Positions 35,821 through 43,417 of a DNA stretch of 64,000 bases are shown here, piece after piece; the first letter of the stretch is position 1, and the number at the start of each line of letters is the position of its first letter. Both the position numbers and the translations under genes were made by a program. The notes beneath the pieces are model-generated. The model searched no databases, had not been told where the DNA came from, and saw only the letters and a program-made list of their open reading frames with translations. Where the stretch lies: positions 62,001 through 126,000 of the forward strand of contig DVNC01000021.1 of assembly GCA_018714685.1 (NCBI GenBank), given 5' to 3'. This stretch comes from Scatocola faecipullorum (GTDB lineage: Bacteria; Pseudomonadota; Alphaproteobacteria; RF32; CAG-239).

Positions 35821-35944
35821 AACGCGTTCTATGGCCGGCTAGTACAGATTTTGCGGGTCGGGAAAATGCTCATGTACTTCTGTGTACACTCCGCTTTTCC
35901 CACCCTGAAATCTTACTATCCGGCTCATATAACCTATTTTGTTT
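35818..35944. repeat. Stop-codon-anchored palindromic element, nusA copy
   Basis: It starts at the nusA stop (35818-35820). Paired blocks include GTTCTATGGCCGG-TAGTA with TACTATCCGGCTCATATAAC, AGATTT with AAATCT, GGGT with ACCC, and GGGAAAA with TTTTCCC. The core is ATGTACTTCTGTGTACACTCCGC. The inner half closely resembles the trmL copy. It sits inside the operon, 20 bases before rnpM, with no T-run. Confidence 0.82.
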
Positions 35945-35964
35945 TTTTATTAACAGGTTTGTTT

Positions 35965-36537
35965 ATGGTTAAAGAAGATAAGGAACGGAAAGACATTGTC
36001 AGCGGGAAGGTAATGGAAAGCAAGGATTTGCTGCGTTTTACCGTGACGCCGGACAATCAGGTTATTCCTGATTTCAGGAAACGGCTGCCCGGCAAAGGGA
36101 TTTATGTGGCCTGTTCTTTGTCGGCATTAAAGGTTGCTGCGGCGAAAAATCTATTTGCCAAAGCGCTTAAAAAGAATGTAAAAGTAAGTGACGGCCTTAT
36201 TCCGATGGTGGAGGCCATTTTAAGAAAAAAAGGTTTGGAGGCTGTTTGTCTGGCCAAAAAAGCCGGGGACTTGGTAACCGGTTTTGAAAAAGTCAGCGAA
36301 GCGCTGCGTAAGGACAAAGCGGCTTTTATTCTTGAGGCTAAAGACGCCGGGGCTGACGGGCATGCCAAAATGCTTTCGCTGGCCAAAGGGGTTGAGGTTT
36401 TCGCGTTGTATGATGTTGAGGAGTTGGACAAGGCATTAGATCGGGTTAATACGGTCCATGCGGCATTTTTGAAAAACAGGATGTCTGACATGGTTTATAC
36501 GGAGTTTAAAAGACTGGACAAGTTTTTAAATTCTTAA
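35965..36537 (+). CDS. rnpM: YlxR (RnpM)-L7Ae fusion RNA-binding protein
   Basis: 190 residues. The N-terminal YlxR/DUF448 domain (about 1-75) has KERKDIVSGKV, LLRFTVTPD and RLPGKGIYVACSLSAL. The usual Cys of RxCI is Asp and the usual GRG is GKG. The C-terminal L7Ae-like domain (about 80-190) has KAGDLVTGFEKVSEALRKDK. Fused YlxR-L7Ae proteins between nusA and infB are typical of alphaproteobacteria. YlxR homologues bind RNA, including RNase P RNA in Firmicutes. The ATG at 35965 has AGG upstream. The frame is open through the upstream element, but that part is not protein-like. Confidence 0.87.
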   Translation: MVKEDKERKDIVSGKVMESKDLLRFTVTPDNQVIPDFRKRLPGKGIYVACSLSALKVAAAKNLFAKALKKNVKVSDGLIPMVEAILRKKGLEAVCLAKKAGDLVTGFEKVSEALRKDKAAFILEAKDAGADGHAKMLSLAKGVEVFALYDVEELDKALDRVNTVHAAFLKNRMSDMVYTEFKRLDKFLNS

Positions 36538-36574
36538 GACGAAGAAGAATATTGAATTACGGAGATGGAAATAT

Positions 36575-39040
36575 ATGACAGAAGATAATGCAAAGAGCAA
36601 ATTAACATTATCGGGAAAATCGACGCTTACTCTCAAAAATCTGGGTGATAAGGCTCATACGCACGAAGGCAAAAAAGTTGTGCAGGTGGAAGTACGCAAA
36701 AAAAGAGTGATTAATCCGAATGCGCAGCCGGCCGAAAACAATGTTAAGATTGACGAAGCAACGGCTATGAAACTGAAGCTGATTGCCGAAGCCAAAGAGC
36801 ATGAGGCCCGCCGCCGTCAGGAAGAAGAGGAGAAAGAACGTCTGCGCCGTCAGGAACGCGAACAGGAAGAAAAAGAGCGTTTGGCGCGTCAGGCTGCGGA
36901 AGAAGCCAAAAAGGCGGAAATGGTGAAAGAAATCAAATCGGCCCAGATTACAGCTCCGGTAGTCGAAGCCGAGGAAAAATCTTTTAAGACCAAAGATAAA
37001 AAATCAAAAGATTATGATGATGACGAAGATGAAGAGGAAAATTCTTCAAAAAAATTCCGCAAAGCTTCCGACCTTGAAAAAAGCCGCGAAGATGTATTTG
37101 AGCAGGAACGCAAAAAAGTTATGAAACGGAGTTTTGAACCGCAGCGCCGGGGTGGAAAAGTTAATCTGCACAGCATCGGCAGCGGTGATGACGACGATGA
37201 CGATTATGGTTTCGGCGGGCCGCGGCGCCGCTTTAAGAAAAAACAGCCTAAACCGGTTCAACCGGTTCAGCCGCAGGAAAAGGTTATTAAAGAAGTTATT
37301 ATTCCTGAAATTATTACGGTTCAGGAGCTGGCTAACCGTATGGCCGAGAAGAGTGCCGATGTTATCAAAAAGCTAATGTCTCTGGGGGTTATGGCAACCA
37401 TTAACCAGCCGATTGATGCCGATACGGCGCAAATCGTGGTCGAAGAACTGGGACACAAGTTTAAGCGCGTGGCCGACAGCGATGTTGAAGAAGCTATCAA
37501 GGGTGCGGAAGATACGCCGGATCAGATGCTGCCGCGGGCACCGGTGGTTACGGTTATGGGGCACGTTGACCATGGTAAGACTTCTTTGCTGGATGCCTTG
37601 CGCGAGACAAACGTTGCCGCACGCGAAGCCGGCGGTATTACCCAGCATATCGGTGCATATCAGATTGTGACGCCGAAAGGTGACAAGATTACCTTTATTG
37701 ATACGCCGGGTCACGAGGCCTTTTCGGAAATGCGCGCGCGCGGTGCCAAAGTGACCGATATTGTGGTTTTGGTCGTGGCTGCCAATGATGGCATTATGCC
37801 GCAGACAATTGAAGCTATCCGCCATGCTCAGGCGGCGGAAGTGCCGATTGTTGTGGCTATTAACAAAATTGACCTGCCGGGCGCCGACCCGATGAAAGTT
37901 AAGACTGCTTTGCTGCAGCACGGCATTGCGGTGGAGGAACTGGGCGGCGAATCGCTTTGTGCGGAAGTTTCGGCAAAGAAGCGCATCAATATCGATAAGT
38001 TGTTGGAAGCTATTCTGCTGCAGGCTGAGATTCTGGATTTGAAAGCGAATCCGAACCGGACGGCTGACGGTACGGTCATTGAAGCCAAAATGGAAAAAGG
38101 CCGCGGTTCGGTGGCAACGGTTTTGGTTCAGCGCGGAACGCTCAAGGTCGGCGACATTTGTATTGCCGGCAAAGAATGGGGACGTGTTCGTGCCATGTTT
38201 AATGAAATGGGGCACAAAGTTCAGGAAGCCGGTCCGGCAACTCCGGTAGAAGTTCTCGGTTTGCAGGGAACACCTGCGGCCGGTGACGATTTTACGGTTG
38301 TTGCTGATGAAAATCAGGCTCGTGAAGTAACCAATTATCGTATCCGCAAAGAACGTGACGCCAAACTGGTAAAAAGCGCCAAGTCAGCGATGGAACAGAT
38401 GCTGGATAAAATTAAATCCGGCGAAATCAAACACTTGCCGGTTATTATCAAAGCTGACGTTCAAGGGTCGATTGAGGCAATTGAAGGAACGTTGAACAAG
38501 TTGTCGAATGATGAAGTCAGTGTTCAAATTCTGCACTCGGCGGTCGGTCCGATTTCCGAATCCGACATTACGCTGGCGAAAGCTTCAAACGCTTTTGTAA
38601 TCGGGTTTAACGTTCGTGCCATTCCGCAGGCGCGGGATATGGCCCGTCGCGACGGTGTTGATATTCGTTATTATTCAATTATCTACGATGTGGCCGATGA
38701 CGTGAAGAAAGGTTTGGAAGGCATGCTGTCGCCCGAACTCAAAGAGAAGATTCTCGGTTATGCCGAAATCCGCAATGTCTTTAATATTACCGGGGTGGGC
38801 AAAGTTGCCGGCTGTATGGTTACCGAAGGGCTGGTCAAACGCGGTGCAAAAGTCCGCCTGCTGCGTGACAACGTCGTTATCCATGACGGCAATCTCGGCC
38901 AACTCAAACGTTTCAAAGAAGACGTCAAGGAAGTTAAAGAAGGCTATGAATGCGGTATGAGCTTTGAAAACTATAATGACATTCAGGTCGGTGACTTTAT
39001 TGAATGTTATGAGATAGAGGCTATTGCCGCCAAACTGTAA
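36575..39040 (+). CDS. infB: Translation initiation factor IF-2
   Basis: 821-residue GTPase that places initiator tRNA on the 30S subunit. The N-terminal third is highly charged with Lys/Glu/Arg coiled-coil-like repeats and an acidic run. An IF2N domain (about 245-300) precedes the G domain: GHVDHGKT at 329-336, DTPGH at 376-380, NKID at 430-433. Domains II-IV follow and end in the tRNA-binding C2 region (ECGMSFENYNDIQVGDFIECYE). GGAG lies before the ATG. The stop lies at the edge of a palindromic element. Confidence 0.97.
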   Translation: MTEDNAKSKLTLSGKSTLTLKNLGDKAHTHEGKKVVQVEVRKKRVINPNAQPAENNVKIDEATAMKLKLIAEAKEHEARRRQEEEEKERLRRQEREQEEKERLARQAAEEAKKAEMVKEIKSAQITAPVVEAEEKSFKTKDKKSKDYDDDEDEEENSSKKFRKASDLEKSREDVFEQERKKVMKRSFEPQRRGGKVNLHSIGSGDDDDDDYGFGGPRRRFKKKQPKPVQPVQPQEKVIKEVIIPEIITVQELANRMAEKSADVIKKLMSLGVMATINQPIDADTAQIVVEELGHKFKRVADSDVEEAIKGAEDTPDQMLPRAPVVTVMGHVDHGKTSLLDALRETNVAAREAGGITQHIGAYQIVTPKGDKITFIDTPGHEAFSEMRARGAKVTDIVVLVVAANDGIMPQTIEAIRHAQAAEVPIVVAINKIDLPGADPMKVKTALLQHGIAVEELGGESLCAEVSAKKRINIDKLLEAILLQAEILDLKANPNRTADGTVIEAKMEKGRGSVATVLVQRGTLKVGDICIAGKEWGRVRAMFNEMGHKVQEAGPATPVEVLGLQGTPAAGDDFTVVADENQAREVTNYRIRKERDAKLVKSAKSAMEQMLDKIKSGEIKHLPVIIKADVQGSIEAIEGTLNKLSNDEVSVQILHSAVGPISESDITLAKASNAFVIGFNVRAIPQARDMARRDGVDIRYYSIIYDVADDVKKGLEGMLSPELKEKILGYAEIRNVFNITGVGKVAGCMVTEGLVKRGAKVRLLRDNVVIHDGNLGQLKRFKEDVKEVKEGYECGMSFENYNDIQVGDFIECYEIEAIAAKL

Positions 39041-39151
39041 ATGTTTCTGACCGGGAACTGGCAGGGAAATTGCAGGACGGAAGTGTCCTTCCGTACGTTT
39101 GTGTATGTTTCGGTACTTCCGCCTTTATTTTCCCAGCCTGCAACATTTTAA
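39038..39151. repeat. Stop-codon-anchored palindromic element, infB copy 1
   Basis: The left arm TAAATGTT starts on the infB stop codon (39038-39040). The right arm ends AACATTTTA. Inner pairs are GGGAAAT/ATTTTCCC and CGGAAGT/ACTTCCG. The core is CCGTACGTTTGTGTATG. The inner part resembles the carD copy. It lies inside the operon, ahead of rbfA. Confidence 0.75.
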
Positions 39152-39154
39152 GTG

Positions 39155-39225
39155 AGGGGCATTATGCCGGTTATTTTGTTGAATATGCATGTCGTTCAAA
39201 AGCAACGGTGCCGCATGTTCCTTTC
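39155..39225. repeat. Second, diverged palindromic element between infB and rbfA
   Basis: Imperfect arms (GGCATTATGCCGGTTATTTTG against CAAAAGCAACGGTGCCGCATG) surround TTGAATATGCATGTCGTTCAA. The string TGTCGTTCAAAAG is close to the ychF copies. It is less well preserved than the others. Confidence 0.45.
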
Positions 39226-39333
39226 TCAGAACCGTCGGTGAGAGCAGGGGCAAAAATTAAGAATTAGTTTTCCCGGCCGGGCATATTTTCAGGTTGAGGT
39301 CAGGAATATCAAGTTAGGATAAGGAATAAGAAA

Positions 39334-39723
39334 ATGGCAGTAAAAGAACAATCGCAGAGACAGCTGCGGGTCGGGCAGGAAATCAAACGGATTTTGGCCG
39401 GATTTATTCAAAAAGGGGAAATTCGTAATCTGGAGGGAATTGACACGATTGTGACGATTACCGAAGTGACGGTGTCTCCTGATTTGAAATATGCGTCGGT
39501 TTATCTGATGACGCTGAACAATGCTCATTTGCAGGAAGTTGTCGGCGGTTTGCAGCTGGCGGCCAACTATCTGCGCAAGCAAATTGCCGAAAAGATGCAG
39601 CTGCGTTACGCTCCGGAGCTGGTCTTTAAGGTTGACAAGACTTTTGAGGAAGTTGATAAGATCGAAAAGCTGCTGCGGGATCCTAAAGTGGCTCATGATT
39701 TGCAGCAGCCCGATGAAGAATAA
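39334..39723 (+). CDS. rbfA: 30S ribosome-binding factor RbfA
   Basis: 129-residue KH-fold factor for late 16S rRNA maturation and cold adaptation. Motifs are QRQLRVGQEIKRILAGFI, ITEVTVSPDLKYASVYLM and LRYAPELVFKVDKTFEE. AAGGA lies before the ATG. It is 293 bases from infB, much more than usual; the gap holds two palindromic elements. A strong terminator follows, which separates it from truB-rpsO-pnp. Confidence 0.94.
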   Translation: MAVKEQSQRQLRVGQEIKRILAGFIQKGEIRNLEGIDTIVTITEVTVSPDLKYASVYLMTLNNAHLQEVVGGLQLAANYLRKQIAEKMQLRYAPELVFKVDKTFEEVDKIEKLLRDPKVAHDLQQPDEE

Positions 39724-39751
39724 AAAAGCCTCCGAAAGGAGGCTTTTTTAT
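39724..39751. terminator. Intrinsic terminator after rbfA
   Basis: AAAAAGCCTCC pairs with GGAGGCTTTTT around GAAA. It starts at the rbfA stop and may also serve the convergent amidotransferase gene. Confidence 0.9.
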
Positions 39752-39765
39752 ACGTCTGTTTGCTT

Positions 39766-40668
39766 TTACAAGCTTTTTTGCTTATGTTGCAGACAGATTT
39801 GTTCAAATAATTTTTGCTGATGACGGGAAGCTTCTTCGGCTATCCAGTCATAGATTTTCTGCATCCGTTTATCACCGATGGCGGCAAAATCTTCGGGGTG
39901 CCATTGAATGCAGAGCAGGTGTTTTTCTGCGTTTCCCCAAGCTTCGGGAGTTCCGTCCGAGGCCGTTGCATAGATTTTCATATCGGAAATCGTATCATTC
40001 GGCATCATTGCTTCCCGGTGGCGGGAATTGGTCAGAATATGTCCTTCGCCGATAATGTCGGCCAGAGGCGTAAACGGTGCAACAAATACATCGTGCGCGG
40101 CCAGTTCTTTGGTTTTATGTTCCAGCGGCGTTTGGGTGTATTCCTTAACGCTGCGGTACATACGCATGCCGTGCATGCTTCCCAAAAGCTGGGCGCCGGC
40201 GCAGATTCCCAAAATCGGCAGACCGTTTTTTTCGGCTTTCATGATTGAGGAGATGTAAGCGTGCGAACGCGTACCCGGGCGGCTGCCGTTCGGTTTCAGC
40301 GGATCGGTGTAAAATTCGTTCGGCGAATCGAAAGCTCCGCCGGGCAGAATTAAACCGTTGATACCGTCCATCTGGTCAAGATTCTCATTATAAGTAAGAA
40401 ATCTTAAGCTTGCTCCGGACTGAGCCATTGCTTTCAGATAAGGCATATCAACCGTATAGTGCCCTTTTTCACGTCCCATCAGGAATGCAACCACAGGCCC
40501 TCCTTTACGGACTTCCGTGTCGGGTGCCAGTTCCTGCAGTGCTTCGTTGCTCAACTCCAGAATCGGAATTATATTCCGGTCTGTCAATTTTTTTACTTCT
40601 TTGTCGCTGATGCCGTAGGCATTGTATTCCGGAAGGAATTGCAGCGAGACAGTTTGTTTTGTTTGCAT
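39766..40668 (-). CDS. Class I glutamine amidotransferase-like hydrolase (peptidase C26 type)
   Basis: 300 residues. The catalytic Cys is C156 in GICAGAQLL, with H257 and E259 in QWHPED, and the oxyanion loop is LILPGGAFDSPNEFY. This fits the gamma-glutamyl-GABA hydrolase (PuuD) branch of class I GATases, which cleave gamma-glutamyl amides. A 50-residue N-terminal extension precedes the domain. It lies on the opposite strand, inside what is normally a contiguous rbfA-truB-rpsO-pnp block. No other polyamine gene is nearby, so the substrate is open. Confidence 0.82.
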   Translation of the reverse strand: MQTKQTVSLQFLPEYNAYGISDKEVKKLTDRNIIPILELSNEALQELAPDTEVRKGGPVVAFLMGREKGHYTVDMPYLKAMAQSGASLRFLTYNENLDQMDGINGLILPGGAFDSPNEFYTDPLKPNGSRPGTRSHAYISSIMKAEKNGLPILGICAGAQLLGSMHGMRMYRSVKEYTQTPLEHKTKELAAHDVFVAPFTPLADIIGEGHILTNSRHREAMMPNDTISDMKIYATASDGTPEAWGNAEKHLLCIQWHPEDFAAIGDKRMQKIYDWIAEEASRHQQKLFEQICLQHKQKSL

Positions 40669-40821
40669 TTGTTTGTTTTTTTAGGTTCATAAAAATAGCA
40701 ATTTCATTCAAAATAGCACCAATTGCGTGTTTTGTCAAAATGTTTGTCGAACAGGGCTTGCCAAAAACATAAGTTTGTATATAATCGGGACGATAGTTTT
40801 TATTATAAATGTTTGATAATT

Positions 40822-41826
40822 ATGGATGTATTGAAAGATTTTGAACTGCGTCAGGTCGGAAGCAGACTGGTTTTGAGACAGATATGCCCGCCTGATTTTG
40901 AGATGAGAACGATTATTGCTGCCGATAAGATTGTGGAGCAAAAGGAAGATTTTTTCGTGCTCGGCTACAATGAAAAATTTTTCTGTTTATGCCGCTATGA
41001 TAAGCAAAACAGATGCCTTTGTTCAAAAATAGGCTGTGACGATTATGTCCGGCTCGGTAAGAAAATTCTGTTTTTGCAGAATATGATGTGGCAGCTGTGG
41101 GATGAAGATTTTCAGCTCCATTTTCTGGGCGAATCCGTCGATCAGAAAAAAACGGTATTTGTCCGTAAACTTTTCGAAGGCAAAACATGGAACGGGCTTT
41201 ATTTGCTCAGCTATTTTGAGGGAAACCGGCTCTGTCAAGTCAGGTGCAGCGATTATCAGAAGACTGAAGGGAAAAGCATTCCCTGTCTGCAAGCTGATAT
41301 TGCCAAGCTTAAAATAGAAGGTGTTTGGTGTTTTCTCAATATCTTTTCGCGAGGAAAATGGTGCCATTGTCCGGGGATGAAAGCTCCGGAATACGGCGTT
41401 GAGCGAAAGGTCGTTCTGAGTGAGAAGCCGATGGCTTCTTGGGCGGACTATCATCATTTTGTGGAGACATTTCAAAGCAGCAAGTCCGGTTTTGGCTGGA
41501 TTGCGGATTTTGAAGAAAAATTTGCTAATGCTCTGTGGGAGGGCAAGGATCCTTTCTTTGATGTGGTCTTACTGCCGTTATTCGGCAGTTGCGGTGAAAG
41601 TTTCGGCGTTAAGGTTATTGCCCGGACGCGCAGAATTTTTGAAGGAGAAACACAAGGTATTTATCAGGTGCTGGCTAAGGACGTGTTTTATAAGCAGGAT
41701 GCCGATGAGGTTGAAATGGGGCAGTTTGATGGGAAAGACTGTCTTTATGTCCGCTATGGCAACAAAGTGCATAAAGTTGTTTGTCAACCGACGGTGATAG
41801 GGGCTAAATTGCAGTTAATCGAATGA
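40822..41826 (+). CDS. Protein of unknown function
   Basis: 334 residues with no signal peptide or membrane segment, rich in aromatic residues and cysteine (YNEKFFCLCRYD, CLCSKIGCDDY). Several short blocks of similar type (LGESVDQKKTVFVRKLFEG, VIARTRRIFEGETQGIYQV) suggest repeated beta-rich units. I recognise no family. The ATG at 40822 has no Shine-Dalgarno sequence; an upstream in-frame ATG at 40723 would add 33 unconvincing residues. It has its own terminator and stands alone between the amidotransferase and truB. Confidence 0.6.
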   Translation: MDVLKDFELRQVGSRLVLRQICPPDFEMRTIIAADKIVEQKEDFFVLGYNEKFFCLCRYDKQNRCLCSKIGCDDYVRLGKKILFLQNMMWQLWDEDFQLHFLGESVDQKKTVFVRKLFEGKTWNGLYLLSYFEGNRLCQVRCSDYQKTEGKSIPCLQADIAKLKIEGVWCFLNIFSRGKWCHCPGMKAPEYGVERKVVLSEKPMASWADYHHFVETFQSSKSGFGWIADFEEKFANALWEGKDPFFDVVLLPLFGSCGESFGVKVIARTRRIFEGETQGIYQVLAKDVFYKQDADEVEMGQFDGKDCLYVRYGNKVHKVVCQPTVIGAKLQLIE

Positions 41827-41827
41827 T

Positions 41828-41857
41828 AAAAGCGCTTCTCAGGAAGCGCTTTTTTTG
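41828..41857 (+). terminator. Intrinsic terminator
   Basis: AAAGCGCTTC pairs with GAAGCGCTTT around TCAG, with a T-run after it. Confidence 0.88.
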
Positions 41858-41906
41858 TTGCCAGAGGCAGAGATATCCGTTAAGAAAGTAATAAAAGGAA
41901 AAGAAG

Positions 41907-42815
41907 ATGAGACGAAAAAAAGGCGAAGACATTAACGGCTGGCTGATAGTCGATAAACCGCGGGACATCGGGTCAACCCAAGTGGTGAACCTGACCCGGC
42001 GGCTGTTTAATGCCAAAAAGAACGGACATGCGGGCACATTGGATCCGTTTGCCACCGGAATTCTGCCGATTGCTTTCGGCGAGGCAACCAAGCTGCTGCC
42101 TTATGTGACGGACGGCCGCAAAGAATATGAATTTGTCGTGCAGTGGGGAAAAGCGACCGATACGGGAGATTCCGAAGGAAAAATTGTCAGCGAATCGGAT
42201 AAAATTCCCGACCGGGAAGAAATTTTGGCGGTTATCCCGCAGTTTGTGGGGCAGATCAATCAGGTGCCGCCGGCTTATTCGGCCATTAAAATCAACGGCC
42301 GTCGGGCTTATGCTTTGGCGCGCAGCGGCGAAGAAGTCAGCATTCCCGAGCGGACGGTGGAAGTTTATGCCCTGGAGCTGCTGGAGGAACTGCCGGAAGG
42401 ACAGGCCAGATTCCGGGTGGAATGTTCGAAAGGAACTTATGTGCGCAGTCTGGGTCGCGATTTGGCTGAAAAACTGGGAACCTGCGGCTTTTTGCAGGAG
42501 CTGCGGCGGACAAAATGCGGTCAATTTGGCCTTGAGTCAAAAATTTTACTGGAAAATATAAAAAATATAGTGCATAGTGATGCCCTAAAAGAAATTTTGC
42601 TTCCGTTAGAAACATCCCTGCGCGACATCGCGGAGATTGCTGTTTCGGAAGTTGACGCAGACAAGCTGAAAAAAGGACAAGGCGTTTCGCCCCGGGCTTA
42701 TGACATTGATAAGCTCATCGGCCGGGAGGCGGCGGCGTTTTGCAACGGCAGTTTGATTGCAATCGTGCGAATCGAGGAAAAAAGAATTTCCCCGCTTCGG
42801 GTTTTTAATTTGTGA
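41907..42815 (+). CDS. truB: tRNA pseudouridine(55) synthase
   Basis: 302-residue TruB, making pseudouridine 55 in the T-loop of tRNAs. The catalytic aspartate is D46 in GHAGTLDPFATG. Further family motifs are GWLIVDKPRDIGSTQVV, VPPAYSAIKINGRRAYALAR and VECSKGTYVRSLGRDL. A C-terminal PUA-like region (about 240-302) follows. AAGGAAAAG lies before the ATG. rpsO follows after 21 bases. Confidence 0.96.
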   Translation: MRRKKGEDINGWLIVDKPRDIGSTQVVNLTRRLFNAKKNGHAGTLDPFATGILPIAFGEATKLLPYVTDGRKEYEFVVQWGKATDTGDSEGKIVSESDKIPDREEILAVIPQFVGQINQVPPAYSAIKINGRRAYALARSGEEVSIPERTVEVYALELLEELPEGQARFRVECSKGTYVRSLGRDLAEKLGTCGFLQELRRTKCGQFGLESKILLENIKNIVHSDALKEILLPLETSLRDIAEIAVSEVDADKLKKGQGVSPRAYDIDKLIGREAAAFCNGSLIAIVRIEEKRISPLRVFNL

Positions 42816-42836
42816 ATAAACGAAAAGGAAAAATAG

Positions 42837-43106
42837 ATGTCGATTACAAATGAAAAAAAACAGGAATTAATTAAAGAATTCGGCCAGACCCCGGGTGACA
42901 CCGGTTCTCCGGAAGTTCAGATTGCCATCTGGACCTACAGAATCAACTCTCTGATTGAGCACTTCAATACGCATCAGAAAGATCTGCACTCCCGTTTGGG
43001 CTTGATGAAGATGGTCAGCCGTCGTCGTCACCTGTTGGATCACCTGAAATCAAAAAGCGAAAGTCGGTATCAGGATCTGATTAAGAAGCTCGACCTCCGT
43101 AAATAA
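42837..43106 (+). CDS. rpsO: Small ribosomal subunit protein uS15
   Basis: 89-residue uS15. Motifs are GDTGSPEVQIAIWTYRINSL, HFNTHQKDLHSRLGLMKMVSRRRHLLDHL and YQDLIKKLDLRK. It binds the 16S central domain. AAAGGAAA lies before the ATG. The stop codon (43104-43106) lies within a palindromic element. pnp is downstream. Confidence 0.97.
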   Translation: MSITNEKKQELIKEFGQTPGDTGSPEVQIAIWTYRINSLIEHFNTHQKDLHSRLGLMKMVSRRRHLLDHLKSKSESRYQDLIKKLDLRK

Positions 43107-43236
43107 GATTGATTTTATGCGGTATCTAAAGCAAAAAATGCGAGTACGAAAAAATTCATGTACTTTTATGTACATTAAAATTTTTTCGTCTCTGTTTTTC
43201 ACTTTATCTACTCCCCTAAAATCAATCTTCGGGGGT
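43094..43236. repeat. Stop-codon-anchored palindromic element, rpsO copy
   Basis: One of the best preserved copies, with arms of about 55-60 bases. AAGATTGATTTTA begins at 43105 inside the rpsO stop and pairs with TAAAATCAATCTT ending at 43229. Inner pairs are TATCTAAAG/CTTTATCTA, CAAAAA/GTTTTTC and CGAAAAAATT/AATTTTTTCG. The core is CATGTACTTTTATGTACATT. Outer CCTCCG/CGGGGG may extend the pairing. Confidence 0.85.
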
Positions 43237-43297
43237 TTAGGTGTTCAGCCTAAATCAAACCTTAAAGTAATTCGTTTTATGGTTTGAGAAAATTTTT

Positions 43298-43354
43298 GAA
43301 TGCGGGGCGGGTGCGTTCCGCATTCTTTGTAAAAAAATCCTGCTTTCGGGCAGG
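43298..43354 (+). promoter_or_regulatory. pnp leader hairpins
   Basis: GAATGCGG (43298-43305) pairs with CCGCATTC (43318-43325), and CCTGC (43339-43343) pairs with GCAGG (43350-43354). The pnp leader of Escherichia coli is cut by RNase III as part of autoregulation. A similar role here is inference from position only. Confidence 0.45.
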
Positions 43355-43417
43355 TGGCCGGAGCGGGAGGGCCTGCGCCGGTTGATGATTGTAAGAGAAT
43401 ATGAAAGGAAAGATTTT

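Noticed and set aside
35851..35964. N-terminal extension of the YlxR-L7Ae protein through the nusA palindrome, as a third in-frame element
   Set aside because: No good start site upstream, and YlxR starts naturally at 35965 with a ribosome-binding site.
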